Under the pieces are notes generated by a model. The model was given only the letters and a program-made list of their open reading frames with translations. It had not been told where the DNA came from and did not search any database. Of a stretch of DNA of 9,064 bases, positions 1-6,241 are shown one piece after another (the first letter of the stretch is position 1; every line of letters starts with the position of its first letter). Origin of the DNA: Cyclobacteriaceae bacterium (GTDB lineage Bacteria > Bacteroidota > Bacteroidia > Cytophagales > Cyclobacteriaceae); the NCBI GenBank assembly GCA_025455225.1, contig JALOMY010000095.1:1-9064 (forward strand), written 5' to 3'. The position numbers and the translations under genes were made by a program.

Positions 1-86
1 GAGCTAACTTCACCGTACTCTTCGAATAATCCCTTCAATTCTGCTTCCGTTGCTTTAAAAGGGATGTTGGCAACATAAATGTTCAT
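1..86 (-). CDS. RRM-domain RNA-binding protein, N-terminal fragment
   Basis: Only the first 28 codons lie in the window; the rest runs off the left edge. The peptide begins MNIYVANIPFKATEAELKG and continues with LFEEYGEV. The segment IYVANI at residues 3-8 fits the RNP2 strand of an RNA recognition motif, and the following helix ending in LFEEYGEV is typical of the first helix of that fold. Small single-RRM proteins of this type are common in Bacteroidota and cyanobacteria and are thought to bind RNA in the cytoplasm; the targets here cannot be read from the sequence. The ATG at 86-84 is placed exactly where an RRM normally starts. It is preceded by a 212-nt non-coding leader with a direct repeat (92-129), which may be a site of regulation, possibly by the protein itself (inference). 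Confidence 0.85.
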   Translation of the reverse strand, partial: MNIYVANIPFKATEAELKGLFEEYGEVS

Positions 87-91
87 TTGTT

Positions 92-129
92 TTACTGATA
101 AAGTGATTAATTAAACTGTTACTGATAAA
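92..129. repeat. 11-bp direct repeat in the leader of the RRM gene
   Basis: The sequence TTACTGATAAA occurs exactly at 92-102 and again at 119-129, 27 bp apart. Read on the coding (minus) strand it is TTTATCAGTAA, and the nearer copy ends five nucleotides before the RRM start codon. A shorter match, ATCAGT on the minus strand, recurs at 176-181. In an AT-rich leader an 11-mer repeated twice could be chance, but its position is suitable for a protein or RNA-binding site controlling translation of the RRM gene. Confidence 0.5.
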
Positions 130-182
130 TCCGCCTGAAACTCAATTGCGGTAATGCGAGAAAGGCTTCAAATAGACTGATC

Positions 183-203
183 AATTACCTAGTAAAGGTA
201 ATT
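183..203. other. Perfect 8-bp inverted repeat in the 87-298 intergenic region
   Basis: AATTACCT at 183-190 pairs with AGGTAATT at 196-203 across a five-base loop. It lies between the end of the NTF2-like gene and the start of the RRM gene. It is not followed by a run of T on either strand, so it does not look like a simple intrinsic terminator. An operator or a structured part of the RRM 5' leader is possible. The rest of 87-298 shows no open reading frame that I can support and no convincing Bacteroidota promoter pair (TTTG about 19 nt before TAnnTTTG). Confidence 0.35.
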
Positions 204-242
204 ATTTGATTGAAGGATACAATATTAATTTTCAGTCTGAAC

Positions 243-281
243 GGTTATTATGCCTTAATTAATGCTTTTGTGGCATTAACC
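243..281 (-). terminator. Possible weak terminator after the NTF2-like gene
   Basis: Starting 17 nt past the stop codon, two competing hairpins can form. One is a perfect 7-bp stem (TTAATGC at 259-265 with GCATTAA at 273-279, seven-base loop). The other is an outer 10-bp stem (243-254 with 272-281) carrying a two-base bulge. Neither is followed by a clean T tract on the minus strand, so termination is only suggested by position. Confidence 0.3.
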
Positions 282-298
282 TATCCATCTCCATGCGG

Positions 299-733
299 TT
301 AGCTGGTATGATCGGTTACAATAACCCATTTTCCCCTGATTTTTTTCCAAAGCAGGGTAAAGTAACCCGAAGGCTCATCATTCGATCGTTTCAGATGAAA
401 TTTGCCGATCATGAATGCATTTTGCGAATCAAGGATCTGAAGGTCCAGAATGGTAAACGTCAGTTTGCCCATGGCATCGGGCGTTGGATAACCCTTCTTG
501 TAATTTTCCAACGTGGTCGACCAGCCGTAGGCTATGCCGTTCCGGCCGATAAATTTAAGACTATCTGATTTCCAATACCCCAGCATAAAACTTTCAAGAT
601 CAGCCCGGTTCCAGGCTTCCTGTTGTTCAGCCATCACATTCCGGATGGCATCGATATCCGATTGAGCAGGTTTCTGTGCAACAACCAGAATGGAGGTAAG
701 TAAAATGATCAGAATCAAATAGGATTTCTTCAT
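299..733 (-). CDS. Secreted NTF2-like (DUF4440/SnoaL-like) protein
   Basis: A 144-residue protein with a clear signal peptide: MKKSYLILIILLTSILVVAQ, probably cut before the glutamine at residue 20. The mature part begins with a helix (DIDAIRNVMAEQQEAWNRAD) followed by a pattern of aromatic residues and strands ending in GYFTLLWKKIRGKWVIV. This is the usual outline of the cone-shaped NTF2-like fold annotated as DUF4440 or SnoaL-like. Such domains occur as enzymes, as small-ligand binders and as proteins of unknown role, and nothing here fixes a substrate. The length fits a single domain. The gene lies 62 nt after the GIN-domain gene on the same strand, so co-transcription is possible. No promoter could be identified in that gap. 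The family call is fairly secure; the function is unknown. Confidence 0.8.
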   Translation of the reverse strand: MKKSYLILIILLTSILVVAQKPAQSDIDAIRNVMAEQQEAWNRADLESFMLGYWKSDSLKFIGRNGIAYGWSTTLENYKKGYPTPDAMGKLTFTILDLQILDSQNAFMIGKFHLKRSNDEPSGYFTLLWKKIRGKWVIVTDHTS

Positions 734-795
734 GGTTACATGGGATGAATTCGAACCTGAAGATCAATAAAATTCTGTGGATCTGAAATGGACTG

Positions 796-1524
796 TTAAT
801 ACGCACGGTCTACGGTACCCGACCCGTAAATTTTCTTGGTCGCGGTTTTCGTATTTCCTTTGTGTTTTACATTTCCGTTACCAACAACGGTAGCTGTGAT
901 AGTGTCCGTTACATTCAATTCGGCCGAACCTGATCCGGAAACTTTAATTGTTGCCTTTTCAACCGGACAACTAAATGCATTGATGCTTCCGCTGCCACTA
1001 ACAATTCCATCAATTGAACTGGCGTATCCTTTAATACCCATTTTACCTGCACCGCTTACTTCTGCTTTAATCACATCTCCTTTAATATCGAGATCCATAC
1101 TTCCTGATCCGCTGATTGAAAGATTCAGAAAGGGGGAAGCCAGTGAATTTTCCGAAATGACCTTTCCGGATCCGTTCACCTGGAGTTCACCAATATTTTT
1201 CACACTGATGTAAACTTTCATGGTTGGATTTACTTTTATATCGTCAATCTTGGCCCAGATGCTTTTATTGGCATTTTCAGGTTTGCGTTCTACGTTGATC
1301 ATAAGAATTCCATTTTCAACGAAAATGGTAGTCAGTTCATAGATTTCTGTAAGCGCCTCTACCTTAACTTCCTGTTTATTGGTTTGTTTGAGGTATACGG
1401 TATAACCCGAATTGTTATAGATGGATTTGAACTCAGGTAATTCAATTGTCTTGGTAGTTGTTTGTGCTGTAACTCCCCAAATGAGAGCCAAAAAGGCAGA
1501 TGCAGTTAAAAAGAATGTTTTCAT
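796..1524 (-). CDS. Secreted GIN-domain protein (DUF2807, putative auto-transporter adhesin head)
   Basis: I start this 242-residue protein at the ATG at 1524, because MKTFFLTASAFLALIWGVTA followed by Q is a good signal peptide. An upstream in-frame ATG at 1569 would add 15 polar residues in front and sits inside a hairpin. The mature protein carries the repeating pattern of the head-GIN-domain family (DUF2807): short strands broken by Gly-x-Gly turns at about residues 118, 139, 158, 177, 197, 215 and 234, a spacing of 18-21 residues that fits a stacked beta-helix. It ends in YGSGTVDRAY, a type of ending I associate with this family. Members are exported or outer-membrane-associated and are called putative adhesins, but no biochemical role is established. 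The downstream neighbour is another small exported protein. Upstream, a region with several inverted repeats separates it from the outer-membrane operon, so it probably has its own promoter (inference). Confidence 0.88.
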   Translation of the reverse strand: MKTFFLTASAFLALIWGVTAQTTTKTIELPEFKSIYNNSGYTVYLKQTNKQEVKVEALTEIYELTTIFVENGILMINVERKPENANKSIWAKIDDIKVNPTMKVYISVKNIGELQVNGSGKVISENSLASPFLNLSISGSGSMDLDIKGDVIKAEVSGAGKMGIKGYASSIDGIVSGSGSINAFSCPVEKATIKVSGSGSAELNVTDTITATVVGNGNVKHKGNTKTATKKIYGSGTVDRAY

Positions 1525-1552
1525 ACGATTATCGTTTATGGTCAATGAATGA

Positions 1553-1569
1553 ATGGAAGGCAATTCCAT
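1553..1569. other. 6-bp hairpin upstream of the GIN-domain gene
   Basis: ATGGAA at 1553-1558 pairs with TTCCAT at 1564-1569 over a five-base loop. A second short near-palindrome, ACGAT-T-ATCGT, occupies 1525-1535 and touches the preferred start codon. Both could influence translation or serve as operators; short palindromes like these also arise by chance. Confidence 0.25.
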
Positions 1570-1580
1570 CCATTATTTCA

Positions 1581-1614
1581 AAGCCTTAAATTATCTGATA
1601 ATCAGATTCGGCTT
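1581..1614 (-). terminator. Two-tier hairpin, possible terminator of the outer-membrane operon
   Basis: An inner perfect stem (ATCTGA 1593-1598 with TCAGAT 1602-1607, three-base loop) is enclosed by an outer stem (AAGCC 1581-1585 with GGCTT 1610-1614), with an uneven internal loop between them. It lies 27 nt beyond the stop of the 34-residue membrane protein, and on the minus strand it runs into TTTGAAAT. Position and shape fit a terminator, though the T tract is short. A regulatory structure in the leader of the GIN gene is the alternative. Confidence 0.4.
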
Positions 1615-1641
1615 ATGTTATTGACCGAACAATAGGGAAGG

Positions 1642-1746
1642 TTAACGTCTTTTACGGAATATAGCCTTGAATACGAGAATGAAAATTATGCCACCGATGC
1701 AGAGCACCAGTAGAACTTCGGGGGTTATTTGATTTATTGCATGCAT
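1642..1746 (-). CDS. Small single-span membrane protein, 34 residues
   Basis: This short frame starts at the ATG at 1746-1744, exactly one nucleotide after the TAA of the helix-hairpin-helix barrel gene (TAA-C-ATG), and ends with TAA at 1644-1642. Its N-terminus reads MHAINQITPE, followed by about 17 strongly hydrophobic residues with a central GG pair, and it finishes AIFRKRR. That layout predicts one membrane helix (about residues 11-27) with the basic tail in the cytoplasm. The adjacency suggests translation by re-initiation or coupling with the upstream gene. I recognise no family. The Pro-Glu, hydrophobic span and basic end resemble in outline a C-terminal sorting signal standing alone, but this is only a resemblance. 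A chance frame cannot be excluded at this length; the hydrophobic span, basic end and exact junction argue for a real gene. Confidence 0.6.
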   Translation of the reverse strand: MHAINQITPEVLLVLCIGGIIFILVFKAIFRKRR

Positions 1747-1747
1747 G

Positions 1748-3805
1748 TTAAAGTCGGATTCTCATCTGCAATTTAATATCATTACGCACATCTCCATCTA
1801 TGGTATCCGCACCACTTCCAATCGTTTCACGATCGGTAAAGCGGGTATGCGAATAGCGTACCCACATCGACACATTTCGGTTTAAATCGTATTGAATTAA
1901 AAGATAGGAACGGATGCCTTTACCTGAATAGGATGGAAGAGAGTAGGCCAACCACACATCACGTTCATATACATATTGCCGGTTGTCATAATCTTCCGTA
2001 TCAAATAGGGAATACCGACCGGTAACAGATATGCGCCCAAAATCGGCACTTACATCCTGAATAAGTGCAAGGCCTTGTGTGGTATTACCGTTAAACTGGT
2101 AGCTGCTGAATTGTACCCGGCTTTTCATGCGTAATTGCCGGGCCAGACCATAGTCGCAATTAAGCCAGACATTACGTTTTAATCCGGTATCGGTACGATA
2201 CAAAGGATCTTCAGAATCAGAGAGATTCTGCACTTTGGATTCTTCACGGAATTGGACAAACATCATTACATTTCGATTCGGTTGATAGTTGAGCCTTACA
2301 AGGAACTCATGTCCATCTGAAGGTGCATAACTCCGGTATCTCAACCAGGGAAACCGGAAGAGATCGGCATAGCCGGCCAGGCTGAATTGCCGGTTCCAGC
2401 GGTATTTCCATCCCCAATATAATCCGTGCTCGTTTATTGGGATTGATCCTTCGGCTAAGGCATTTGAATACAGGCTATAAAAATTGCGTTGGTAATTTCG
2501 GTAGTGCAGAACAATATCTAATTGATTTGTTACACTTCCTAAAATTCCGGATGATATTCCCAGGCCATTGTTGATGGTTAGTCCTGCTTCGGTGAACCAC
2601 GTAAAATTTTTCATGGTATAGTTCACATATGCCCCGAGATTGGATTGGCTTATACCTGAAAAGGCAAATTGATTATAGGGCTGTGGTGTTCGTATAACCG
2701 GTACCTGGTAAAATACATGATTAAAGATTATTCCGGCATCAAAATTATACTTCCGGTACGTAAGTACGGCACCATATTGCTGTTCATTAATTGTTTTTCT
2801 TCGGTTCAATTCCGAGGTGTTACGGTGCAATCCAGTTGTCTGAAACGATGAAGCAAAAACATCTTCGGTGGTGTCGTTCGCCAGTGTTGCATCGCGCCAG
2901 GTATTGGAATAAAAGCCGGAAAGATTAAGATTGGGTTGCAGTTGGTAGGTTAAAGCTATTCCTCGCAAATACCCGGTTTCATTCACAGATGTATACGGCA
3001 TGAATCCAAGGTTGCTTCTGCGAACCGTTGTAATAGTTTCACCCCCCTTACCGAAACCAAATGTTCCTCCCAGGAGCATACCCTGGCCAACCTGTGATTG
3101 GAAATCACCTACAATCAGATTTTTTATTTTCCCTTTATTCATCAGTTGAAAATGAAAGGAGTTATAATCAAACCCATATTGTTTCTTATCCGGATTCCAG
3201 GTTACGGCTTCACCTGCATCCTTTTCCATGGTAAATCCAAAACTGAAATCATTGGCACGGCTTGTTCGGAAACGCATATACAGTTTGTCTTCGCTACCTA
3301 TAAATTGCTGGTTAGAACTTGCCTGGTCAGTGAAACCGAGTTTGGTTTGTAATGTTCGTTCATACCGGACAATAAAATAGTTGTTTCCGGTTTCGGTCAT
3401 GCGTTTCCATAACCGGGATGAAATGGACGCATTCGGGTCTTCAACTGCAAGGAAGGGTGCAATCCTGTAAATTGTGTTAAGATCGAATCCGGGAATTGCC
3501 TGGAGTTCATAAATGGAAACGAAGTCGCCATTTTCAGCCCGGTATCGAAGTAGCTGTTGCAACTGTTCCTCGGTCATAAGATTAAGAAACCGGAGTTCTT
3601 CCGGGTTTGAACGATTAATGTTGATGGGATTGGCCAATAATAAAGCGAGATTTTCATACAGGTCTTCATAATTAAGGTCAAGATCCTGGTAACCGAATAA
3701 TTCATCGGCAAGACGTTCAAGGTCAACTTCTTTTCGTGGATATTCCTGGGCACTTACGATTAAGGCTATTAAACATAAGAAGATACCAACCAGGCTTGAT
3801 CTCAT
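1748..3805 (-). CDS. Helix-hairpin-helix outer-membrane barrel protein of unknown function
   Basis: A 685-residue exported protein. Residues 1-19 form a signal peptide (MRSSLVGIFLCLIALIVSA, cut before Q20). Residues 60-119 align well with the tandem helix-hairpin-helix domain of ComEA (ININ...EELRFL...LLRYRAENGDFVSIYELQAIPGF...APFL). The glycine-rich hairpins that usually contact DNA are altered, however: LNLM in the first and PGFD in the second. The remainder (about 140-685) is beta-rich with many alternating aromatic residues, and I predict an outer-membrane beta-barrel. It contains GDFQSQVGQGMLL at 233-245 and PYTSVNE at 270-276, patterns I recall from a conserved Bacteroidota family annotated only as helix-hairpin-helix protein. 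The start overlaps the stop of the PorV/PorQ-like gene by four bases (ATGA), implying coupled translation and a shared task. DNA binding or uptake at the cell surface is a possibility, not a demonstrated role. Confidence 0.85.
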   Translation of the reverse strand: MRSSLVGIFLCLIALIVSAQEYPRKEVDLERLADELFGYQDLDLNYEDLYENLALLLANPININRSNPEELRFLNLMTEEQLQQLLRYRAENGDFVSIYELQAIPGFDLNTIYRIAPFLAVEDPNASISSRLWKRMTETGNNYFIVRYERTLQTKLGFTDQASSNQQFIGSEDKLYMRFRTSRANDFSFGFTMEKDAGEAVTWNPDKKQYGFDYNSFHFQLMNKGKIKNLIVGDFQSQVGQGMLLGGTFGFGKGGETITTVRRSNLGFMPYTSVNETGYLRGIALTYQLQPNLNLSGFYSNTWRDATLANDTTEDVFASSFQTTGLHRNTSELNRRKTINEQQYGAVLTYRKYNFDAGIIFNHVFYQVPVIRTPQPYNQFAFSGISQSNLGAYVNYTMKNFTWFTEAGLTINNGLGISSGILGSVTNQLDIVLHYRNYQRNFYSLYSNALAEGSIPINEHGLYWGWKYRWNRQFSLAGYADLFRFPWLRYRSYAPSDGHEFLVRLNYQPNRNVMMFVQFREESKVQNLSDSEDPLYRTDTGLKRNVWLNCDYGLARQLRMKSRVQFSSYQFNGNTTQGLALIQDVSADFGRISVTGRYSLFDTEDYDNRQYVYERDVWLAYSLPSYSGKGIRSYLLIQYDLNRNVSMWVRYSHTRFTDRETIGSGADTIDGDVRNDIKLQMRIRL

Positions 3806-4614
3806 GTCTTACTGAATTGGTAGGTTACGGAAGCCTGGTGGCTGAATTGTAAAACGGAACTGTATTGAAGCGAATAGTCCAGGTTGAATTTATTCGTCTT
3901 GAAACCCAACCCGAAAAAAGATGCATTGGGATTGACATTAAACCCGGTACGGGCACTGAATTTTTTATGAAACTGATATTCGCCTCCCAACTTCCAGGTG
4001 GGTTTATAGTCGAGATCTTTCTCCAGGTCAGTGGCAATAAAAACTTTTTCTGTTGGTTTAAAGGCCACACCCATTGTTAATAAAGTGGGCAGCCTGTCTC
4101 CATCTTCAGAAAGTTTGGGTTGATTTAGATTGGTAATATGTGCGCCAACGAAAAGCCGGGGTGTTAATTCTGCAATGCCGCCAAAGTTGATCGAAAAGAC
4201 ACCTTTGCTTCCGAATCCTTCGGCCCGGTATTGGATGTAATTAATTCGAAGTCCAAGTGAAGCAATGCCCATTTGATTGCTGAATCCTGCAGTTAAAATA
4301 CTTTCGCTGTATAGATCATCGCCAAATTGGAAGACACCACCGCCCAGAACGCCAAGTCGGGTTGGCCAGGCAACAACGGCAGCGGTTCGATTCCCACCTG
4401 GTAATGCCGTGCGTGCATCGAACGAAAAGGCAGCTGTGGTTTCATTGATGCGGGCAATACCAGCAATATTGTTGAAAACGCCCCATGTATCGAGTAATGC
4501 GGTTGATGAGTACCCAATTCCTTGAGCACGTGCGCCCATCAGGGTGGAAACACTTTGTCCACCGACAACAAAGGAAACGATCATTAGGATTAGTCCGCAG
4601 TATAATTTCTTCAT
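3802..4614 (-). CDS. PorV/PorQ-family outer-membrane barrel protein
   Basis: I start this 270-residue protein at the ATG at 4614, where MKKLYCGLILMIVSFVVGG followed by Q gives a signal peptide. The frame stays open for another 67 codons upstream, but that part looks non-coding and overlaps the hairpin and the end of the previous gene. The mature N-terminus, MGARAQGIGYSSTALLD then WGVFNNIAGIA, matches the conserved opening of the PorV/PorQ family, and GAHITNLNQP at 157-166 and the glycine/aromatic strands to the end fit a FadL-like outer-membrane barrel. PorV and PorQ are parts of type IX secretion in Bacteroidota; whether this shorter relative acts in secretion is not shown, and no other type IX gene is visible nearby. 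It follows the Omp85-like gene after 106 nt and overlaps the helix-hairpin-helix gene by four bases. Family call fairly secure, specific role unknown. Confidence 0.82.
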   Translation of the reverse strand: MKKLYCGLILMIVSFVVGGQSVSTLMGARAQGIGYSSTALLDTWGVFNNIAGIARINETTAAFSFDARTALPGGNRTAAVVAWPTRLGVLGGGVFQFGDDLYSESILTAGFSNQMGIASLGLRINYIQYRAEGFGSKGVFSINFGGIAELTPRLFVGAHITNLNQPKLSEDGDRLPTLLTMGVAFKPTEKVFIATDLEKDLDYKPTWKLGGEYQFHKKFSARTGFNVNPNASFFGLGFKTNKFNLDYSLQYSSVLQFSHQASVTYQFSKT

Positions 4615-4703
4615 GCACGGGCAAACATTCCTGAATTTAATACTTGAGGTCTTTGGAATCAAACCGGGTAAGAAAAGTACGGCTTCTGTTAATACTAAAA
4701 CGA

Positions 4704-4722
4704 GATTACCGGATTGGTAATC
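4704..4722 (-). terminator. Hairpin overlapping the stop of the Omp85-like gene
   Basis: GATTACC (4704-4710) pairs perfectly with GGTAATC (4716-4722) across a five-base loop. On the minus strand the stem is followed by TCGTTTTAGTATT, a moderately T-rich stretch. The hairpin includes part of the stop codon at 4723-4721. It could end or dampen transcription between the Omp85-like and PorV/PorQ-like genes, dividing the operon. I found no convincing promoter in the remaining gap (4615-4703). Confidence 0.45.
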
Positions 4723-6229
4723 AGAATTCCTTTTTGATGTGAAGGAACAAACCGCTTCGGCCCTGTGAGTTGAACGTATATTCAACCCGCAACACCATAT
4801 CATAAAAACTAACAAAGTCCAGGCCCATGCCGGTGCCGCTTATCCAGGTATTAGACAGTGAAGAATTCTGCGGAGGCAGACTGTTTTCGTAAGCCGGGTA
4901 ATTGCTTACGTAACCGAAATCAAAATACGTCTTAAGATAAATTGCAATTGGAAAGTACTTGAATTCTTTAAAACGGCTGCCTGGCAAACTATACGTTCTG
5001 GAGAAGATGCGCTTTTTAAGCGTTGTCTTATTCAATACATACCAGGGGCCTTCAATCACATTAACTTCATAACCTCGTACAAATAACCGGTTGTAGCCCA
5101 GTACACCATAATTATAATAGGGTATATCGTCTTTGTTGCTCCAGTAAGCAAATGAAAAATTCGACAGGTAGAAATTCTTTTTAAGATCCAGGTAGTGGGC
5201 ATAACTTATCCAGGCATCCAGTTTTTCAAGATCGTTGGTAAAAGCGAAACCAACTTTCTGCAAATGAAATAAAAAATTATATCCTTTTAAGGGGTAGGCA
5301 ACAACATCGCGATAGTCGGCTACGAATTCGTAGCTGAGTACATCATAACGCTGCTTAAGATTATCAGGGCCGAGGTAATTTGGGTTGACCTGTTGCAATG
5401 AATCAGTAATTTTCGTGTTTCTGAATGTATAGCCAAAACGGTGATACCGGTAAAAGTTGTTTCGGTAGGTGTACGTTAAGCCGATTCCTTTAGAATTTCT
5501 GAGCACCTGGTCGGTTTCAAGAAAAACCAACTTATGATCTTCCGTTCGGTACGATACGTTTTTGGCGTCAATAAAATCTGCCTGGAAAATCAAGCCTTGC
5601 TTTTGTTTTTTATCAAAATAAGGGATTCGATACATCAACTCAAACTGTTTCAGATAGCCAAATTGGGCCGTGAACGTAAGCGTTTCATTACGGCCACGCA
5701 TATTATACTGGTACAGTTTGAGGCCATACATGATGCGGCTTAAGTCGTGGTCGTAGTTCTCCCACCATTCATTGAAGTTCCGGTCAGACAAGTGAAAAAT
5801 GGGTACCGGAAAAGTATACCAGCGTTCGTTTACCTCAATAAGCAGGTCAATGGTTCTTGGGCCTGAATCAAGAGCGCGTATTTCAGCACTGTTAAAGAGA
5901 TGAAGATTGAAAAGTTTTTGCTGGTCGCGTTCCAATATTTTTGGAAGGTTGATATTCAATACGGAATCACCGGTTTTCAAACTCAGCTCGCGCTCGATAA
6001 TACTTGTTTTGGTTTTTTTGTTGCCGAGAATGTAAATGCGGTTAACACGCACATAGTAGGTGAGTGAATCGATTACTACCTGTTCTTTGTTGCGACCGGC
6101 TTTTTTTGTTGTATCCGGTTGATTGAAGTATGAATCGGTAAGTGAATTTGCGACCGTGGTATATGACCCCGCAATCAGGCCGATAAAGACAGCCAATTGC
6201 AAAATAAAATCATGTGCACACCTCGTCAA
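4721..6229 (-). CDS. Omp85-superfamily (BamA/TamA-like) outer-membrane protein
   Basis: A 502-residue protein with a signal peptide (basic residue near the start, hydrophobic stretch about residues 8-21). Residues 59-135 look like a single POTRA domain: VNRIYILGNKKTKTSIIERE, then a helix around RDQQKLFNLHLF and a final strand IDLLIEVNERW. The rest is a beta-barrel with DYRDVVAYPLKGY (305-317), resembling the BamA segment before a core strand, and VRGY (384-387), the loop motif that marks Omp85 proteins. It ends in phenylalanine, as barrel substrates usually do. BamA proper has several POTRA domains and is much longer, so this is a shorter paralogue; it may insert or move specific outer-membrane proteins. 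The only plausible start is TTG at 6229-6227: the frame is closed upstream by the lgt stop, and the next in-frame ATG lies deep inside the gene. The gap to lgt is 12 nt. Confidence 0.87.
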   Translation of the reverse strand: MTRCAHDFILQLAVFIGLIAGSYTTVANSLTDSYFNQPDTTKKAGRNKEQVVIDSLTYYVRVNRIYILGNKKTKTSIIERELSLKTGDSVLNINLPKILERDQQKLFNLHLFNSAEIRALDSGPRTIDLLIEVNERWYTFPVPIFHLSDRNFNEWWENYDHDLSRIMYGLKLYQYNMRGRNETLTFTAQFGYLKQFELMYRIPYFDKKQKQGLIFQADFIDAKNVSYRTEDHKLVFLETDQVLRNSKGIGLTYTYRNNFYRYHRFGYTFRNTKITDSLQQVNPNYLGPDNLKQRYDVLSYEFVADYRDVVAYPLKGYNFLFHLQKVGFAFTNDLEKLDAWISYAHYLDLKKNFYLSNFSFAYWSNKDDIPYYNYGVLGYNRLFVRGYEVNVIEGPWYVLNKTTLKKRIFSRTYSLPGSRFKEFKYFPIAIYLKTYFDFGYVSNYPAYENSLPPQNSSLSNTWISGTGMGLDFVSFYDMVLRVEYTFNSQGRSGLFLHIKKEF

Positions 6230-6241
6230 TGAATTAATTTT

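Noticed and set aside
154..200. Possible promoter for the RRM gene (TTTA, then TCTATTTG on the minus strand)
   Set aside because: Both boxes deviate from the consensus and the spacing is short (17 nt), so it is not strong enough to report as a feature.
836..1213. Plus-strand open frame of 125 codons with hydrophobic, proline-rich composition
   Set aside because: It is the mirror of the repetitive Gly-Ser strands of the GIN-domain gene. The repetitive composition keeps the frame open by itself.
1525..1569. Start of the GIN-domain gene at the ATG at 1569
   Set aside because: It would put 15 mostly polar residues before a standard signal peptide, and the ATG is inside a hairpin.
1748..1760. 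Small frame 1642-1746 as a frameshifted tail of the helix-hairpin-helix barrel gene
   Set aside because: The barrel protein already ends in a strand-like sequence (QMRIRL) typical of a barrel C-terminus, and a hydrophobic helix with a basic tail would not belong on an outer-membrane barrel.
4615..4815. Longer N-terminus for the PorV/PorQ-like protein, starting at 4815
   Set aside because: The extra 67 residues are cysteine-scattered and family-unlike, overlap the Omp85-like gene and its hairpin, and would bury a good signal peptide.
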